Source: Cladochytrium replicatum (lineage: Eukaryota; Chytridiomycota; Chytridiomycetes; Cladochytriales; Cladochytriaceae). From it: DNA of 64,000 nucleotides. Location of the stretch: NCBI GenBank assembly GCA_025526935.1, contig JAHLKD010000075.1, forward strand, positions 236,413 through 300,412, read 5' to 3'. The stretch's first letter is position 1; the number at the start of each line of letters is the position of its first letter. The notes beneath the pieces are model-generated. The model saw nothing but the letters and a program-made list of their open reading frames with translations, was not told the DNA's origin and did not search any database. The position numbers and the translations under genes are program-made. Shown piece by piece: positions 22,548 through 34,886 of the stretch.

Positions 22548-25500
22548 TCAACATTCCTTAGTATTTCTTTGTCTCTGCCCAGCATCCGGCGTCCCACTGC
22601 TCCCATACATCATCGACAGCGACGCATAGGACTGCGAAACAGGTGTCATCGGCGATGCCCCCGCCCCCGATCCAACCACCGGCGTCGTAGTCCCAGACCC
22701 CCCAGTGGTCCCACCCTCCCCTCTCGAACTCCCAAATGCGAAGCCCAACGTCTCCGAAATCGCCCTCCCGAGACTCGACCGTCTCCGTCTCGGCGCAGGG
22801 TTCCCAAACGCTGGAGGTGTCTTCGCGCCACTATTGCTGCCGTTACTCTCGCCCTTTGAGTCCTGCCTGTTCTTCTTGTGCATCACGGCTTCATGCGAAA
22901 CCTCCCTTATCATATCCAGACTTCTTCTCGTCGCGGGCGTTGTGCTCTGCACGGGTGACTCGACCATACTCCTCCCATCGTCTCCGCTCTCGTGCACCTG
23001 CAGCGTTGGGAGCGAGAGTGAAATCGCGGGGCTGCGAAGTCCCATCGGCGACAACGGTGCGTCAGAACCAGACTCGTGTCCTACCGACCCACCACCACCG
23101 CTGGCAAGCGACTGTTCCAGACACTGCACGTAAATGCTATACTTCTGGTGTTCGTGCATGAGAAACTTGTTCTTTCGGATCCAGTTGCCAAGTGCTTTGC
23201 TCCTTAACGATGGCCGGCTCGAATACTAGCACAGAAGCAAATGTGGTTACACAGAGTGTCGTTTTGCATGTGCACTCACACATCGACTTACCATTCGCTC
23301 CATGGGATCCCGATACGTCGAGTGCTCGTTAAGATCCTCGAGCACCCCCGCAGTCGCCCTCCTCATCGACGCTAATTGTTCCACCTGCGAAACTCAAAAT
23401 CAGCACCAATCCCAAAACAATCTCTCCGAATCCTACCTCAGTGTAATGGCTCACAATCATCCCATAACCTCCCGGGGGTGTCCACTCCGCAACCTTCATC
23501 TTCTTTAGCTCCGCCGGTGATAACCCTCCAGCGGGCGGCGACGACGAAGCCGTTGTCGAAACACTCGATCCGAACCCGCCAACTCCAAACCCCTTCCGAT
23601 CCAAAGTCACCGCCGGACTCGTGTTCTTCCCGCCACCCTTGACTCCAACACCAACTGCAACCCCCAAACTCGACGTCGTGCTGTCCACAGACAACCGGCT
23701 CTCAGACGTAGTGCTCACCGTATGCACACTGACAACCTCGCTCCGCATCGAATCCCGGCTCGTCTGCTGGTGCAGCCGCCTCTCAATCTTCAACCCTCCA
23801 CCCCCGCTCCCACCAGGACTATCCGAAGCCTGGTACAACAATCCTCCTCCGTCAATATATGAACCCCCCGACATCGACGAGCTCCCAAACACCTCATCTG
23901 CAACCACAACAGAGCTCCCATAAATGGACACTTCCCCAGGGGACGTTGTTGCATTTGATGCGCGTCCACTCCCGCCTCCCCCATCCCCCTCACTCTTCCT
24001 CTCACGCTCTTTTCTCCCTTTCTCCTCGTTCTCCCGCCTCCGCTTCTCAGCTATGATATAGTTCCACCCGTAATCGTAACTCGACATCGCTCCACGTATC
24101 GGCTCTTTGCTTTTCCGCGCCGCCCAGGTATTGATCGCCTGGTGCCAAGCGCGGAGCGTTGTTGTTGATGGTGCATGAAATAGATCCGTCGAGCCGTTGC
24201 ATAGATGCAGCGACAAGACGTTTGTCCGAGTCTGTGAGTAACCCGTCGGCAACACGTTGCAAAACGAGTGAAGGAGATTATACACCTCTGGCGGCTGGTT
24301 CGTCAATCTAAGCATCCTCTTTGCATTCTGCACATTCGCCAACGTGCCGTACTCCTTAACCTCAACCGCATCAAACGTATCCGTCGAGCCGTTCCCCAAC
24401 GGCAACTGCTCCCCGCCGCCCGCACTACCGTTACCAATCGCACTCGAATCGACAGTCTGGTCCACTCTAAACAAATTCAACTCCACCCCGCGCTCCGAGT
24501 CCACAGTTAGCGCACACCATAGCTTCACCCACTTTCGGTTCCGTGCTTTCTGATCATCCTTCTCCATCAGATGCTTTCGGACCAACAGCCCTTCAAGCGC
24601 AACGACCGCCCCCGACGACGCACCAATATTCCAGAACGACGCGCTCACGCTCATGCTGATCCCACTACCGCCACCACCGTGTTGCGGAGGCGAAAACGCC
24701 CCGCCGCGTGGTGGTAGTCCGGACCCTTGTGGACCCAGCGGGCTCCACGATCCCTGCACTCCAGTTACAGCCGGTCCGCTCGAACTGCCAGAGGAACTCG
24801 AATGCCGTCTTTGGATCGCTACCGATCCAGTATGCCCTGCGAGCACGCTGCTCGCAGAAGACACCATTGACGTCGGCGACGAGTTGTACTCCTGACAACA
24901 AAAAAATATTTATGGCAATATCAAAATTACTGTTCCATGCATCCAATTGCGGAAAAATCATGACACTCACCGAGGCATCGACGAGATTCACACTCGAAAC
25001 CGACTTTCCGAGAATCATGCTACTCCCTGACCCCATAACTTTCCCTCCATTGCTCCCGCTCTTCCGTCCAAACGACAAGCCCGCAAAAGGGCTCTTCCGT
25101 CCCGTGATCGACGGCGCTTTGCTGCCAGCGTATCCAGGACTCTCCCCGCCTGCAACAGAATATACCGACCCGATCGAGTCCTCCCTTCGTAGCGTGCTGC
25201 CCAAACTACTCCCCGTGTTGCTTCCAAACGTGAAGACGGACTTGATCCCGTTGGAGTGGGGGCTCCCACCGCCGGGAACACGCACGGTCGAGTACGCGTC
25301 GCTGGATACACCCGCCCTGTACTCTTCTCCGTCCACGGTCGCGGAACGCTGCTGGATGGGGTTGTCTTTTATGGACTGGTACAGCTCCTGCGAGAATGCA
25401 TAAAGTCAACAAAAATTGGCCTCCAAAAATCCCCATTCTTTTTTCGAAACCCCACCTTAAGCATCAGCTCGGCATCCGTTCTCCATCTCCTCATCTCCCA

Positions 25501-26820
25501 ATCGTTCATCGGTCCAAGACTCGTTTCGCTATCTGCACCGCTCCCCGCGCTCCCCGCATTCGCCGCAGCGTTCCGAGCTTCCTCTGCCAGCATCTTTTTG
25601 ATCAACTCCATCGTATTCCGCACAAATACTTTTTGCTGCATTCTTCGTGATGGCGTGGCGACGTTTGCGATGTGGAGGTCGGTGTTGAGGAGCATGATGG
25701 AAAAAAGGATGCCATATACAGTGTCTTTTCAAGTGAGAGGGATAAGAATTTGAGTTTCAGCTGAGACAACCAACGGTATAAGCGACTGAAAGTTATATTC
25801 TTACCTATGCTGCGAAAAATGGGTTGGGAGTGGGGATTGCACTCCCAGTAACGTCGCGAGAATTGGTATAGAATGCGGTCGATTGCTTGTGTTTCACCAG
25901 TGAGGTATAGATGTGCGCACATTCGTCTGCAAAATGAACATGTTTTGTACTTGTAAGATTCGTTTAGAGGAATGCATCGACAAGAGAGTACCTGAACCCA
26001 GTGTCTAGCGTATCGCCGGCAAAGTCCATGAGATCCATGTAATGTGCAAGTATCGTTGCATGGTAGTCGTCACTGATGGAAATCAGAAATAATAAGTAAC
26101 AATTCTCGTCCCATTCCCTGCGTAAGACAAGGCGGAAATTCTTCTTCCTGATCAAACACCCCCACACTCGCAAGTCAGTGTTGGAACACCTTGTTGTGAT
26201 TTTAGCAATAATCCATCCCCAGGCCATACTTCGTCTTCTGTCCACTCACGCCATCTCTTTTCTCTCTCCATTTTTCGTTCTCCCTACTTTTTGGCGATTA
26301 AGACAGCGACATCCTTCCTATTCACGCCCTGGAGTTCACCACGGTAGAGCAAAGAAGCGACGGTTTCCGGGTCAAACATTTTGTAGTTCTTTGAGTCTGG
26401 GAGCATTTCCGGAGCGAGTGGAGGGAGATCCTCCGATTTTTTCTCCTCTGGTGGCGGTTGTGGTTCGGGCATGACCAGAACCACCTCTTCGTCTGCAGGT
26501 GGATGCTCTGTGATCACATTCTGAGTATGCACAATGACCGAAGCGGGTCTCGATGTTTCTATTGGCGGGGGTTTCGAGGCACGATGAGCATTGAAAGAAT
26601 TTCGTATCGAATCGTCTACGGTGACAACGACGGTCTCAGTTTCTTCGACGTAGGCATGAGCGAGACCGACAGAAGGGTCTTCAGGGATGTCGTCCGTGTG
26701 AGCACGCACAAGTTGAGCGAGACGTTCTACGTGGGCAGTTTCGAGCAGGGCCGAGATTCGATGAGAGCGCTTCGATTCGTCGTATCTGGAAGAGCGGCGA
26801 GAGTCTTCATTGAGCGACAT
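22548..26820 (-). CDS. Sec7/PH-domain Arf guanine nucleotide exchange factor, 8 exons, 1215 aa
   Basis: Catalyses GDP/GTP exchange on Arf-type GTPases in vesicle traffic (family knowledge, Syt1-like). Exons: 26820-26288, 26072-25992, 25926-25805, 25724-25456, 25387-24971, 24891-23437, 23384-23292, 23225-22548 (3648 nt, phases consistent). Residues 1-150 are low complexity. The Sec7 domain (about 155-335) shows DPETVASLLYRGE, YMDLMDFAGDTLDT, LTGETQAIDRIL with the glutamate finger at about E216, and MLLNTDLH. A Ser/Gly-rich linker follows. The PH domain (about 570-755) starts LEGLLVRKHL and includes WVKLWCALTV and AINTWAARKS. The coiled C-terminal part contains EQLASMRRAT and WIRKNKFLMHEHQ; the tail is Ser/Gly-rich. 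The intron at 26073-26287 is the longest and lies inside the Sec7 domain. Confidence 0.92.
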
Positions 26821-27382
26821 TCTCGACTATTGAGAAATTCACTGCGAATCAGCAAATTCGAAGTCAAAAATAATATAATAATAAACAAGAATATTCCCAA
26901 CCCGATGATGATCATCATCAGCATCATCGTCATCATAATCATCGTTGCCTTAACGACAACATAATGAGCATGCCGTTCCTTTATTTTCGGTACTAATATC
27001 CGTCCAACATTGAAGACAAACAGCAAAGATGTTGTTGTCCTGTTTGGGGCTATCGGTTTTTCAATAAGACGCTCTCGATTGATTGCTTGTTTGCTTTTTT
27101 GTTTCTTGTAGCTTGGCTTGTTTTGTGTTGGGCATATGGGAGGTTTTGGACTGTTGTACCAGCGAAGTTGATATCCTTCAATATAAACTGTCTGCAGCAT
27201 CTGTGGTGCAAGAGCCACCTGCGACACTTACATGGATAGTAGTGGCGAGCCTGGCACAATATTTGCCTCCAGGGTCCAGTCACCCCAATCCCAAAGGCTC
27301 TCCTTCGTATGTCTCTCCTTCAAAACATCTTTTTAAACCCCTGCGAATTTATTTTCACTAAACGTTCAAAAAATATACCGTC
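26821..27382. other. Intergenic region between divergent genes
   Basis: Shared upstream region of the Arf-GEF (-) and the WSC protein (+). It contains an ATC/ATG-rich stretch (about 26905-26945), a short trinucleotide-like microsatellite. I see no gene. Confidence 0.5.
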
Positions 27383-29047
27383 ATGTTTGCCATCCTCATC
27401 GCTACCCTCGCCATTGCGGGAGCTCCCGTATGTATGCATTTGACTCAATTTATTCGGTCTGATCCGCTTTGATCAAGGCTTTCGCGGTTCCCCTGGTTCC
27501 TCGCACCGACGCTGTCCAGTTCATTGCCTATGGCTGCTACTCCGAAGGCGAAATCCCCTTCCACCGTGCTCTCAGTAAAGCCGGGTACTCCGACCCTGCC
27601 AACATGACCGTCGAGGTGTGCCATGCTTACTGCAGTGACAAGGGTTACACACTTGCCGGCCTGGAGTTTGGCCAGGAATGCTGGTGCGGAAACAAGATCG
27701 AATTTAGAAACGGCCCCATCCCAGCGGAAAAGTGCGACATGCCTTGCGTAGGAAAGAAAGATGAGATCTGCGGTGGACGGGATGCCATTTCCGTTTGGAG
27801 CTCCAATGGTACGTTTCCTGTGTTGATCGCAATGGAAAATACGTAGCGCGGTGGTCTATAGAAACGATGTTCCATGTGATCATGATGAGACATGTGGAAG
27901 TAGGATCGCCCCTTGGAATGCTCCCGATCACTTGCCCAATCACAAACATTTCTTTATTGTTCTTATTTTAACATTTATGATCGTTGCAGGTACGCCCATC
28001 CTTGCCAATCCTCAGCCCCAGACCTTAGGTCTCCCAGCCGGATGCAGCTACGTCGAATGCCACGAGGACAACCAGGACGTTCGCGCACTCGCCACTCGCG
28101 TTCAGTACCAGGGCAAGCTGACTCCTGCCGTCTGTATAGAAGCGTGTCTTGACGCCGGATTCCAGCTCGCCGGTGTCGAGTACAGTTTCGAGTGCTATGT
28201 GCGAAAACATCGTAAATTGGCTCTGATCTCTGATCACTTTCATTTCACAGTGTGCGAACAGCGTGTCATACGGCAAAGTGGATGAATCTAAATGCTACAT
28301 GCCATGCGAGGGCAACGACGAATTGGTTTGTCAAATGATTACCCCGCATGGTGTATCTGATCTCGATTCGAATAGCTCTGTGGTGGTCAGCTCAACCTGA
28401 ACCTCTACTCGTGTGCTACCACCACCACGACTACCAAAACTACAACTACCACGCCTACCACAACTACTACTACTACATCCTCACCTACTACCACGACCGC
28501 GACCGCAACTACTACCACCACTACCACGTCCCCCATTACGTCCGCAACAATTCTTTCAAAGACAACCACCTCTCCCCCGTGCACCACTACAACCACCACA
28601 ACAAAGACGACAACAAAGCCCACATCTCCCCCGTGCTACACTACAGCCACTACAAAGAAGACCACCACTACCACCACAACCACTCCACGCAAAACAACCA
28701 CCACCACCAAAACCACCACGACAACTAAAATTCCCTCGCCTACTCCGACTCCGTCAAACTGCTCCAAGCTCTTCCACCAGGTGCGTTCTTCAAATTCCAA
28801 AAGTGTTAGATCACATTTTTTATTGCGTTTTTCGCACAGTGTGCTGGAATTGGATGGACTGGCCCGAAGTGCTGTGTTGCCGGAACATACTGGTAAGCCT
28901 CCAAAACAATCGAATGAAAGTATCAACTGATCTGATGACGGGTAAAATCAGCATTGGGACGGGACTTTACGCAGTCTGGTAAGTTAACGGCATGCAATTT
29001 GTTGCAGCAAACTATTTATCTGATCATGTTTTTCCCCAGCCTGTGAA
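27383..29047 (+). CDS. Secreted protein with two WSC domains, Thr-rich linker and CBM1, 8 exons, 383 aa
   Basis: Exons: 27383-27427, 27478-27808, 27990-28198, 28251-28325, 28376-28780, 28840-28892, 28952-28978, 29041-29047 (1152 nt). Residues 1-19 form a signal peptide. WSC 1 (about 30-123) has GCYSEGEIPFHRAL, AGLEFGQECWCGN, CDMPCVGKKDEICGG and a hydrophobic end. WSC 2 (about 143-232) has AGCSYVECHEDN, AGVEYSFECYC and CYMPCEGNDELLCGG. WSC domains bind glycans. A Thr/Lys-rich linker of about 120 residues, probably O-glycosylated, follows. The C terminus is a fungal cellulose-binding module: CAGIGWTGPKCC, GTYC, and a final Cys-Leu stop supplied by a seven-base last exon. Without that last splice the CBM would lose its final Cys, which supports the model. 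Probably a wall or plant-polysaccharide binding protein; no enzyme domain is visible. A decayed copy follows. Confidence 0.88.
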
Positions 29048-29760
29048 TCAATTAATACTTGTTCTCTTTAAAGTTTCTCCAGATTTACTCCAAAAGCAGA
29101 TAAAAGATTCTTCGCTGTCTTTCAATATCTGCGGGTATGCTTTTTTTTGGGCTGTTTCCGGTACTTTGCCGGTTGTTTTGCGACGTTGATTTTTTCCGGA
29201 TTCAAAAATTCTTCGGCAACTGGTTCAAATTTAGAAAGACTGCTGTCAATGACTTTTTTTCGTTAAGTGCCCCTCATTTTGCGTGACATGTTTGTGCATG
29301 AGCTCTATAAATTCAAGAAATTGTTCAGTTTGCGATATTGCCAACTTAAGCGAGAGCACTCGTGACCGAATGTTTCTGCTGGTGCGGGCTTGGCATTTCC
29401 AAACTGCCTTCCGTGCTTCCCTTCGTCTTCCCAAGCAAACCTGACGTTAAATCAATGCTGGGCGACTCATAGTTAGGATGTACTTTCCAGGTGGTTCTGA
29501 ATTCAAAGAATGGTTATCAGTGACCAAATCACTTCACTTAATTCGATATCTACATTGGAAGTGATGCACGGCTAAAAGGGTTATCTGAGTGATCAAAAAA
29601 TAACAAAATGTCTGTGTCTTTTTATCTATGTTTCGTTTGCGTCAGTTGATAGCCAAAGCAAAGAACGCCTTGTTTTTTCCCACCCCCAAATCTACGAATC
29701 CATATATACCACATCCATGCTCCCGTTTACATTCCATTCCGCATTCTTCAATTTCCAGAA
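29048..29760. other. Intergenic region between WSC gene and its decayed copy
   Basis: No confident coding sequence. A 62-codon minus frame at 29246-29434 has no motif. The last about 60 bp include TATATATACC, a plausible core promoter for the decayed copy. Confidence 0.4.
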
Positions 29761-30640
29761 ATGCGTAGCCTGATATCCCTATCTCTCGCCCTCACCGCCT
29801 TAAACGCAGTAACTCGTACCAATCTCTAAAAACTCCCGATCTCACCTTTTACAAAGGTTCAAGCCAGTCCCTTGTTCCCCCGCACCGGGATCAATGGCTA
29901 CGAGCCCTACGGATGTAATTCCAAAGGCAAGATAACGTACCACCGTGCTCTGACAAAGGGAGGCTTCAACGACCCCTCTTCCATGACAGTCGAAGCGTGC
30001 ACTTCGTTCCGGATGGAAAAAGGCTACACCATCGCGGGCCTGGGTTTCAGGAGTGCTGGTGCTGGAGCAAGATCGAGTTCGGAAACGGCCCGATCGATAT
30101 CTCAAAGTGCAACTTGCAGTGCAAAGGGAACAAATCAGCAGATTTGCGGTGATCTCAGTGTATGGTTCAAACGGTAATATTTCCTAAAAAAAGGTTACCT
30201 ACTCCGAGGAAGGTTCTTAAAACCGAGATCGCGATTTCGTTTTGTAACCCGGTCATTCTACGGGCTACCGTAGGCTGCTCGCCTGCGTCGGATGCCACAC
30301 GGATAACCTTGACATCCGTGCACTCGAAACGCGAATCCAGTACGAAGGTCAACCACAAGCCCTCCCCGACGACCACCGTTCCTCTTAAAACCACAAAGAC
30401 AACCACCACCACTACAACGACCAAGAAGACGACGGCCACCACAACATCGCCTTCGTGCACCGCCAAAACTACCACTTCGAAGAGGAACAGGACAGCTACA
30501 ACCACCAAAGCTCCGTCGCCCACCCCGTCTCCGTGCTCTCCGCTCTACAACCAGGTACATTGGAACGCCGCATAGACGCTGCTGATCATTTCTATTTCTA
30601 CTGCAGTGGAACCGGTTGGACTGGTCCGACTTGCTGCTAG
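29761..30640 (+). pseudogene. Decayed tandem copy of the WSC-CBM1 gene
   Basis: Same layout as the gene at 27383. It has a signal peptide exon (29761-29808), a GT-AG intron, and WSC 1 starting at 29857 (GYEPYGCNSKGKITYHRAL). A frameshift falls at the point where AGLGF should lead into QECWC (about 30050); the motif continues in the next frame. A second frameshift falls near QQICGDLSV (about 30140). WSC 2 is reduced to scraps, the Thr-rich linker remains (30360-30520), and half of the CBM1 (GTGWTGPTCC) ends at a TAG. Not functional as read. Confidence 0.8.
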
Positions 30641-31235
30641 AAAGGGTCAACCTGGTGAGTTTTTGATGTAGTTATCGGTTTACTATGAGGACTTTGTTGT
30701 TGAAATGCCTTTCCCTTTTCAGTGAATACAGCAACCCGTCGTACTCCCAATGGTGCGTTTTTTCTGAACCCCCAAAAAGATGCTTTGAAACTGAAACTTT
30801 CTCTTTCCTTCAGCTTGTGAACGTCACTCGACAGAAGCCAAAGCCGGTGAACGATCGGGAAGCTTTCTGAGGTTCATTTTCTATCGATCGTGTTGCCACA
30901 CCTGGCACACTTTTTATAATTTGGGTCCCGTTATTGCGTGTTTTCGCGGTTTCCGCCTATTGTTTTGCTCACACAGGCACACCTAAATGTGCTTTATACT
31001 AACTTTTTGCTATCCTCATTTGCGGAGTACGAGGTTTTGCGCGAGTCTCATTGTTAAATCAGGAACTCGTATTACTTTTCGTAGGCATCCTCTACAATTC
31101 AGTTTTTACATGGTAATGTTTTCTAGCGATTCTAAAAATAAATTTTTAACTGTCTGCATTTCACTGCACGCGTCTCTCTGCCTGATCAAGATCCGTTGGG
31201 CACTTCGGGGTGTCAAGTCGCATTGCACACTGAGC
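30641..31235. other. Intergenic region
   Basis: AT-richer sequence after the decayed WSC copy. Open frames are short and without motifs. Nothing I can name. Confidence 0.4.
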
Positions 31236-31418
31236 ATGTCGCATTGGGATCTGGTGCACACTCACGCCCGTATCGTCGCTCCCGTCGCCGCGGTAGTAGC
31301 TACCTCTGTCACCATCGCAACTCTTCCCATCATCGTTGATTTTGCAAAAGCCATCCTCATAATCTCCGCGATCGCGTACATCGGTTACATATTCGGCTGG
31401 CAGATCCGTTCCTTCTAA
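31236..31418 (+). CDS. Possible small membrane protein, 60 aa
   Basis: The ATG at 31236 opens MSHWDLVHTHARIV and continues with one or two hydrophobic segments (about residues 16-33 and 37-55), ending GWQIRSF. The frame is open further upstream to 30987, but that part is not protein-like. The stop is five bases before the start of the phospholipase gene. Such short hydrophobic proteins are common, and I cannot assign a family. Confidence 0.35.
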   Translation: MSHWDLVHTHARIVAPVAAVVATSVTIATLPIIVDFAKAILIISAIAYIGYIFGWQIRSF

Positions 31419-31423
31419 TCACA

Positions 31424-34400
31424 ATGCACTCCCTTTTCGCGCATTGGTTAGTTGTGTTGAGTTCGCTGGTGTCGTTGGCCAATGCGTGCGGAATGTCGAC
31501 ACATATCGAAGTTACTCACCGAGCGCAGTACTTATTCCGTCCGAGAGCGAGAGGCGACTATTATCCACAATTACTCTCAGAAAATCCCGAGTATCTCCAA
31601 GCCGGGGCGTTTTTTCCGGATTGGTAAACGAATTCTGTCGAGGTGATGCTGATCAAAGATAACTTGTGTCTCTTACGTGCAGGGGATTTTCGTGCGCAAA
31701 TCAGCCGGATGCGGCTGAAGATGCGCACTGGCCACCATTTTTTCGTGCTGCTGTTCTGCACTTTCGTGATCGATACGGGGGTGAGCCGCCATGGGACAAA
31801 AAGGCCCGCGGTTTCATCGCGTTTCTATTCGGCCTTGTATCACACGGTATTGCGGATATTCCATGGCACTCTCTCGATCTTGAGGAAGGTTTCGTCCATG
31901 CCCTCATGTGGAGCAATCTACGAGGTCAATATGGGGACGCCCATTCTGCTGCGGACACGGGTGGCGAGTTTGTGCTAAGTTTCACTCAGAATCTTGATTA
32001 CTTTACGGTATGATTCCACTATAGCTCCAGAGGTGTACTAAAACCGTTTTCATGTATTTGATAGACTCAGTGGAAGGTTCCAACGAATGACTTGGTGTCG
32101 ATTTATCAAAGACTGAACTACACCAGTAAGTCTGGTCATGATCGGGCACTCTCCATCGGAAATCACATCTGACTGAACACAGTTGCCGCTGCAGACATCA
32201 ACAATTGCATGAAACTCGGTTATATTGGCGCTCATGCAAATCGCCTCGCCGGTCGGCACGCTTACCTTCCGATAATTGCTGAGGTATTCCGAAATATATT
32301 CGATATCTCATGGTCTAAGCAAGTAACAACAGGCACCTTTCCTGGCTGAAGAGTATTATCGATACTTTCGTGGCGGTGTAGACGACATGGCGAGCTGGGT
32401 GCATGTATGTTGGCATCAGCTGGTCAATTGGCTCGAAGTGGGACCGACACCAAAATTTTGCCTGAACATTGATCTTCACGATGATCCGTTGCCGAAAGTG
32501 AACACTTCTGATGTGCCGGTACCTCGACGAAAGTGCCGTCGTCGGATGGACTCAATCCCATTGCCTGATGCGGACACTGGCAAAGTTGATTCTATCTTTG
32601 AAGATGGACATCTCACACTTAGGATTGGGAAAGCCTCATATTTCCACTCAAAACCAGGATCAGCTAGATTGACCAATCCAGTAGAATGGCGACGGTCAGA
32701 GGAGATTTTCACGCAAACGAATCCCAACCCGGCAAGTAATTTGAAATACGTATCCGATTTATGGAACTCTTTTACGGAGTTTGTTTTTCAACTCAGTCTC
32801 ATACTTTTCCATACTTTCATCGGATCATGGCTCCCTTCCTGTACAAAAGTTGATTCATCTTCAGCCACTACATCTATCCTCTTTACAAATGTGAGCTACA
32901 GTGGGCTTGGAGCGAGTCTTGCGTCGGGAGACTTTGATGGCGACGGTTTATTGGACTACGGTGAGGGCATCAGGCTGGATAATTGGGGCCATTAATTGAC
33001 TTTCCGTACTTATAACGCAAAAGCTATCGGTGCGCCAACGTATACCGTTCCTGATTGCGATATACCTCATACGGGAGCAGTTTTCATCATCAATTCATCT
33101 TCAGTTCATAACATTCAATTCACCTCACTCCCAATCGAAAGCGTCGCAGCTTTTACACTTTCACCTCATTCTTTGAACCATCAAAGATCACGTTTAGGGA
33201 AGGGCTCATACATACCAAACGTGAAGCAGGGTGGCCGCTTTGGGACGTCTGTAGCCGCTGTTGACCTGAACTGCGACGGGATTGATGATCTCGTGGTCAG
33301 CGCACCACTACACAATGCGACGGCGATGTCGTACGATGGGCGTGTTTTTGTGTACTTTGGGCGGAGAGCCGGACCATTAAATGCAATACCGGACTTAACC
33401 ATTGTGCCAACGCCTAGAAACCGGAATGGTCGGCGAAAACAATACTCAATGCTTGGGGAGGTAAAAGAAGGCTGCCCATTTCACCAATGAACCCTTTCAA
33501 CATGAACAACAGGTGCTGTTTTCGAGCGATCTTGATGGAGATGGATGTGCAGATTTATTGGTAGGTTCACCATCAGGATGGTCACAACGGAACGTCTCTC
33601 AGGTACTTTTCATTTATTACCTATGCTTTATGCGATCTGACTACTAGTGCGCGATAGGGTGGTAGAGTGGACGCATTCCTGTCGAGCAGAAGACACTCTG
33701 GGCAGGTCTCCCGTGAAAGTGCGGACTTCACGTTGTCTCCTCTGGGAAACCTTACCTATGAGCATTTCGGTGCATCGATGGCATTAATTCACCCTGCAGA
33801 TAATACAGACGCACTTTTAGCAGTCGGTGCTCCTGGGTATCGACCAAGCTTGAAACACGCCTCTGTTGGCCGGATGTATCTTTTCAGAATAGGGCGTCAT
33901 ACTTCAGTTCCGGGACATGTCCAACCGAAACTCATCCGCACCATCGTTGGGAATTCCGAATTTCAACAGTTTGGCAGGTATGCATCGGTGGGATTCAAAG
34001 TTTGGTTTTTAAGATTAACAATAATTTGAGGAACATATTTGTGGATCAACTCTCGTTGGCAAAGCCTCGAATTATTGTCACTGCACATACAGAGAACAAT
34101 CCTAAATCACCACCAACCTACATGGATCTAGTGCGATGGCTTGTTCCGTCTTTCTCCAGTGGCCATAATGCGGGCGCCGTATATTCTCTTGATCTAACGA
34201 GAACCAATACCTCGGAAAAATTCACCAATCTATCGTTGGAAGATTTGAGAGCAAATTTGTTTAAAATCAAAGGGAGAACTTCCGACGGGCGTTTCGGAGC
34301 AACGCTGACAGTGCCAAATGTTGGTGGAAAGTTGTGGATCAGCGAACCAGGGTGGAAACAGGGATCGGGGAGAATACACCAAATTGGTGAAGCATTTGGG

Positions 34401-34556
34401 AAAGTTGAGCGTTGCTTTCAATCAAGCAACGAACGAGCGCAGATTGGCTCCAGCTTGCTCGGTGGGGACTCAGACTTTTTGATTGCTGGCGGACGGGACT
34501 GTGGGATTGGAGGTAGAGATTCTGGATGTGTGTTCATTATACGTCATGGAATGTAG
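31424..34556 (+). CDS. GPI-specific phospholipase D-like protein, 9 exons, 895 aa
   Basis: Family members hydrolyse the glycosylphosphatidylinositol anchor of surface proteins and are secreted. Exons: 31424-31623, 31683-32007, 32065-32125, 32183-32283, 32333-32960, 33024-33460, 33513-33602, 33658-33977, 34031-34556 (2688 nt). Residues 1-22 are a signal peptide; mature start CGMSTHIEVTHRA is the family hallmark. The zinc-dependent phospholipase part includes AGAFFPDW-GF, AHWPPFF, LVSHGIADIPWHS and AADTGGEF. The His/Asp/Trp residues expected to bind zinc are present: H in THIEVTHR, D in FPDW, H in AHWP, H and D in SHGIAD, H in PWHS. From about residue 425 there are FG-GAP beta-propeller blades: SGDFDGDGLLDYAIGAPTY, DLNCDGIDDLVVSAP, DLDGDGCADLLVGSP. 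Later blades are less regular. No membrane anchor at the C terminus. The start at 31424 gives the signal peptide directly before the conserved CGMSTH. Confidence 0.9.
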
Positions 34557-34886
34557 TAGCATTGTTGGTTTTGCACTTTCAGCAATGATTATAGCAGCGA
34601 TTCGGGATTCCTTGTTTAGGGGCACCTCCCATCACTAAGTGAACAAAAGACATATCACGATGAGCTATAAACCATCGATCTATGCCTACATATTGTCCGA
34701 TTCTGCACTGTACCAAACAACTGCTCTTCGCTATTTCCATATCGGGACATTTTTGGACGTTTGTTCGCATCCCAATCAGAATAAACGAGCTCAGAGGGTC
34801 ACGAAGCACTTGTCCAATCATCATTTAAGCAAAGTTGGGCCAATCTGAGTAAGATCTCAGTGGACTCGCGTATGAATATTGTTGTA
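34557..34886. other. Intergenic region
   Basis: No gene or repeat recognised between the phospholipase-like gene and the decayed ankyrin gene. Confidence 0.4.

Noticed and set aside
28405-28623. Val-rich minus-strand frame that looks like a membrane protein
   Set aside because: Complement of the Thr-coding linker (ACC/ACT repeats) of the WSC gene.
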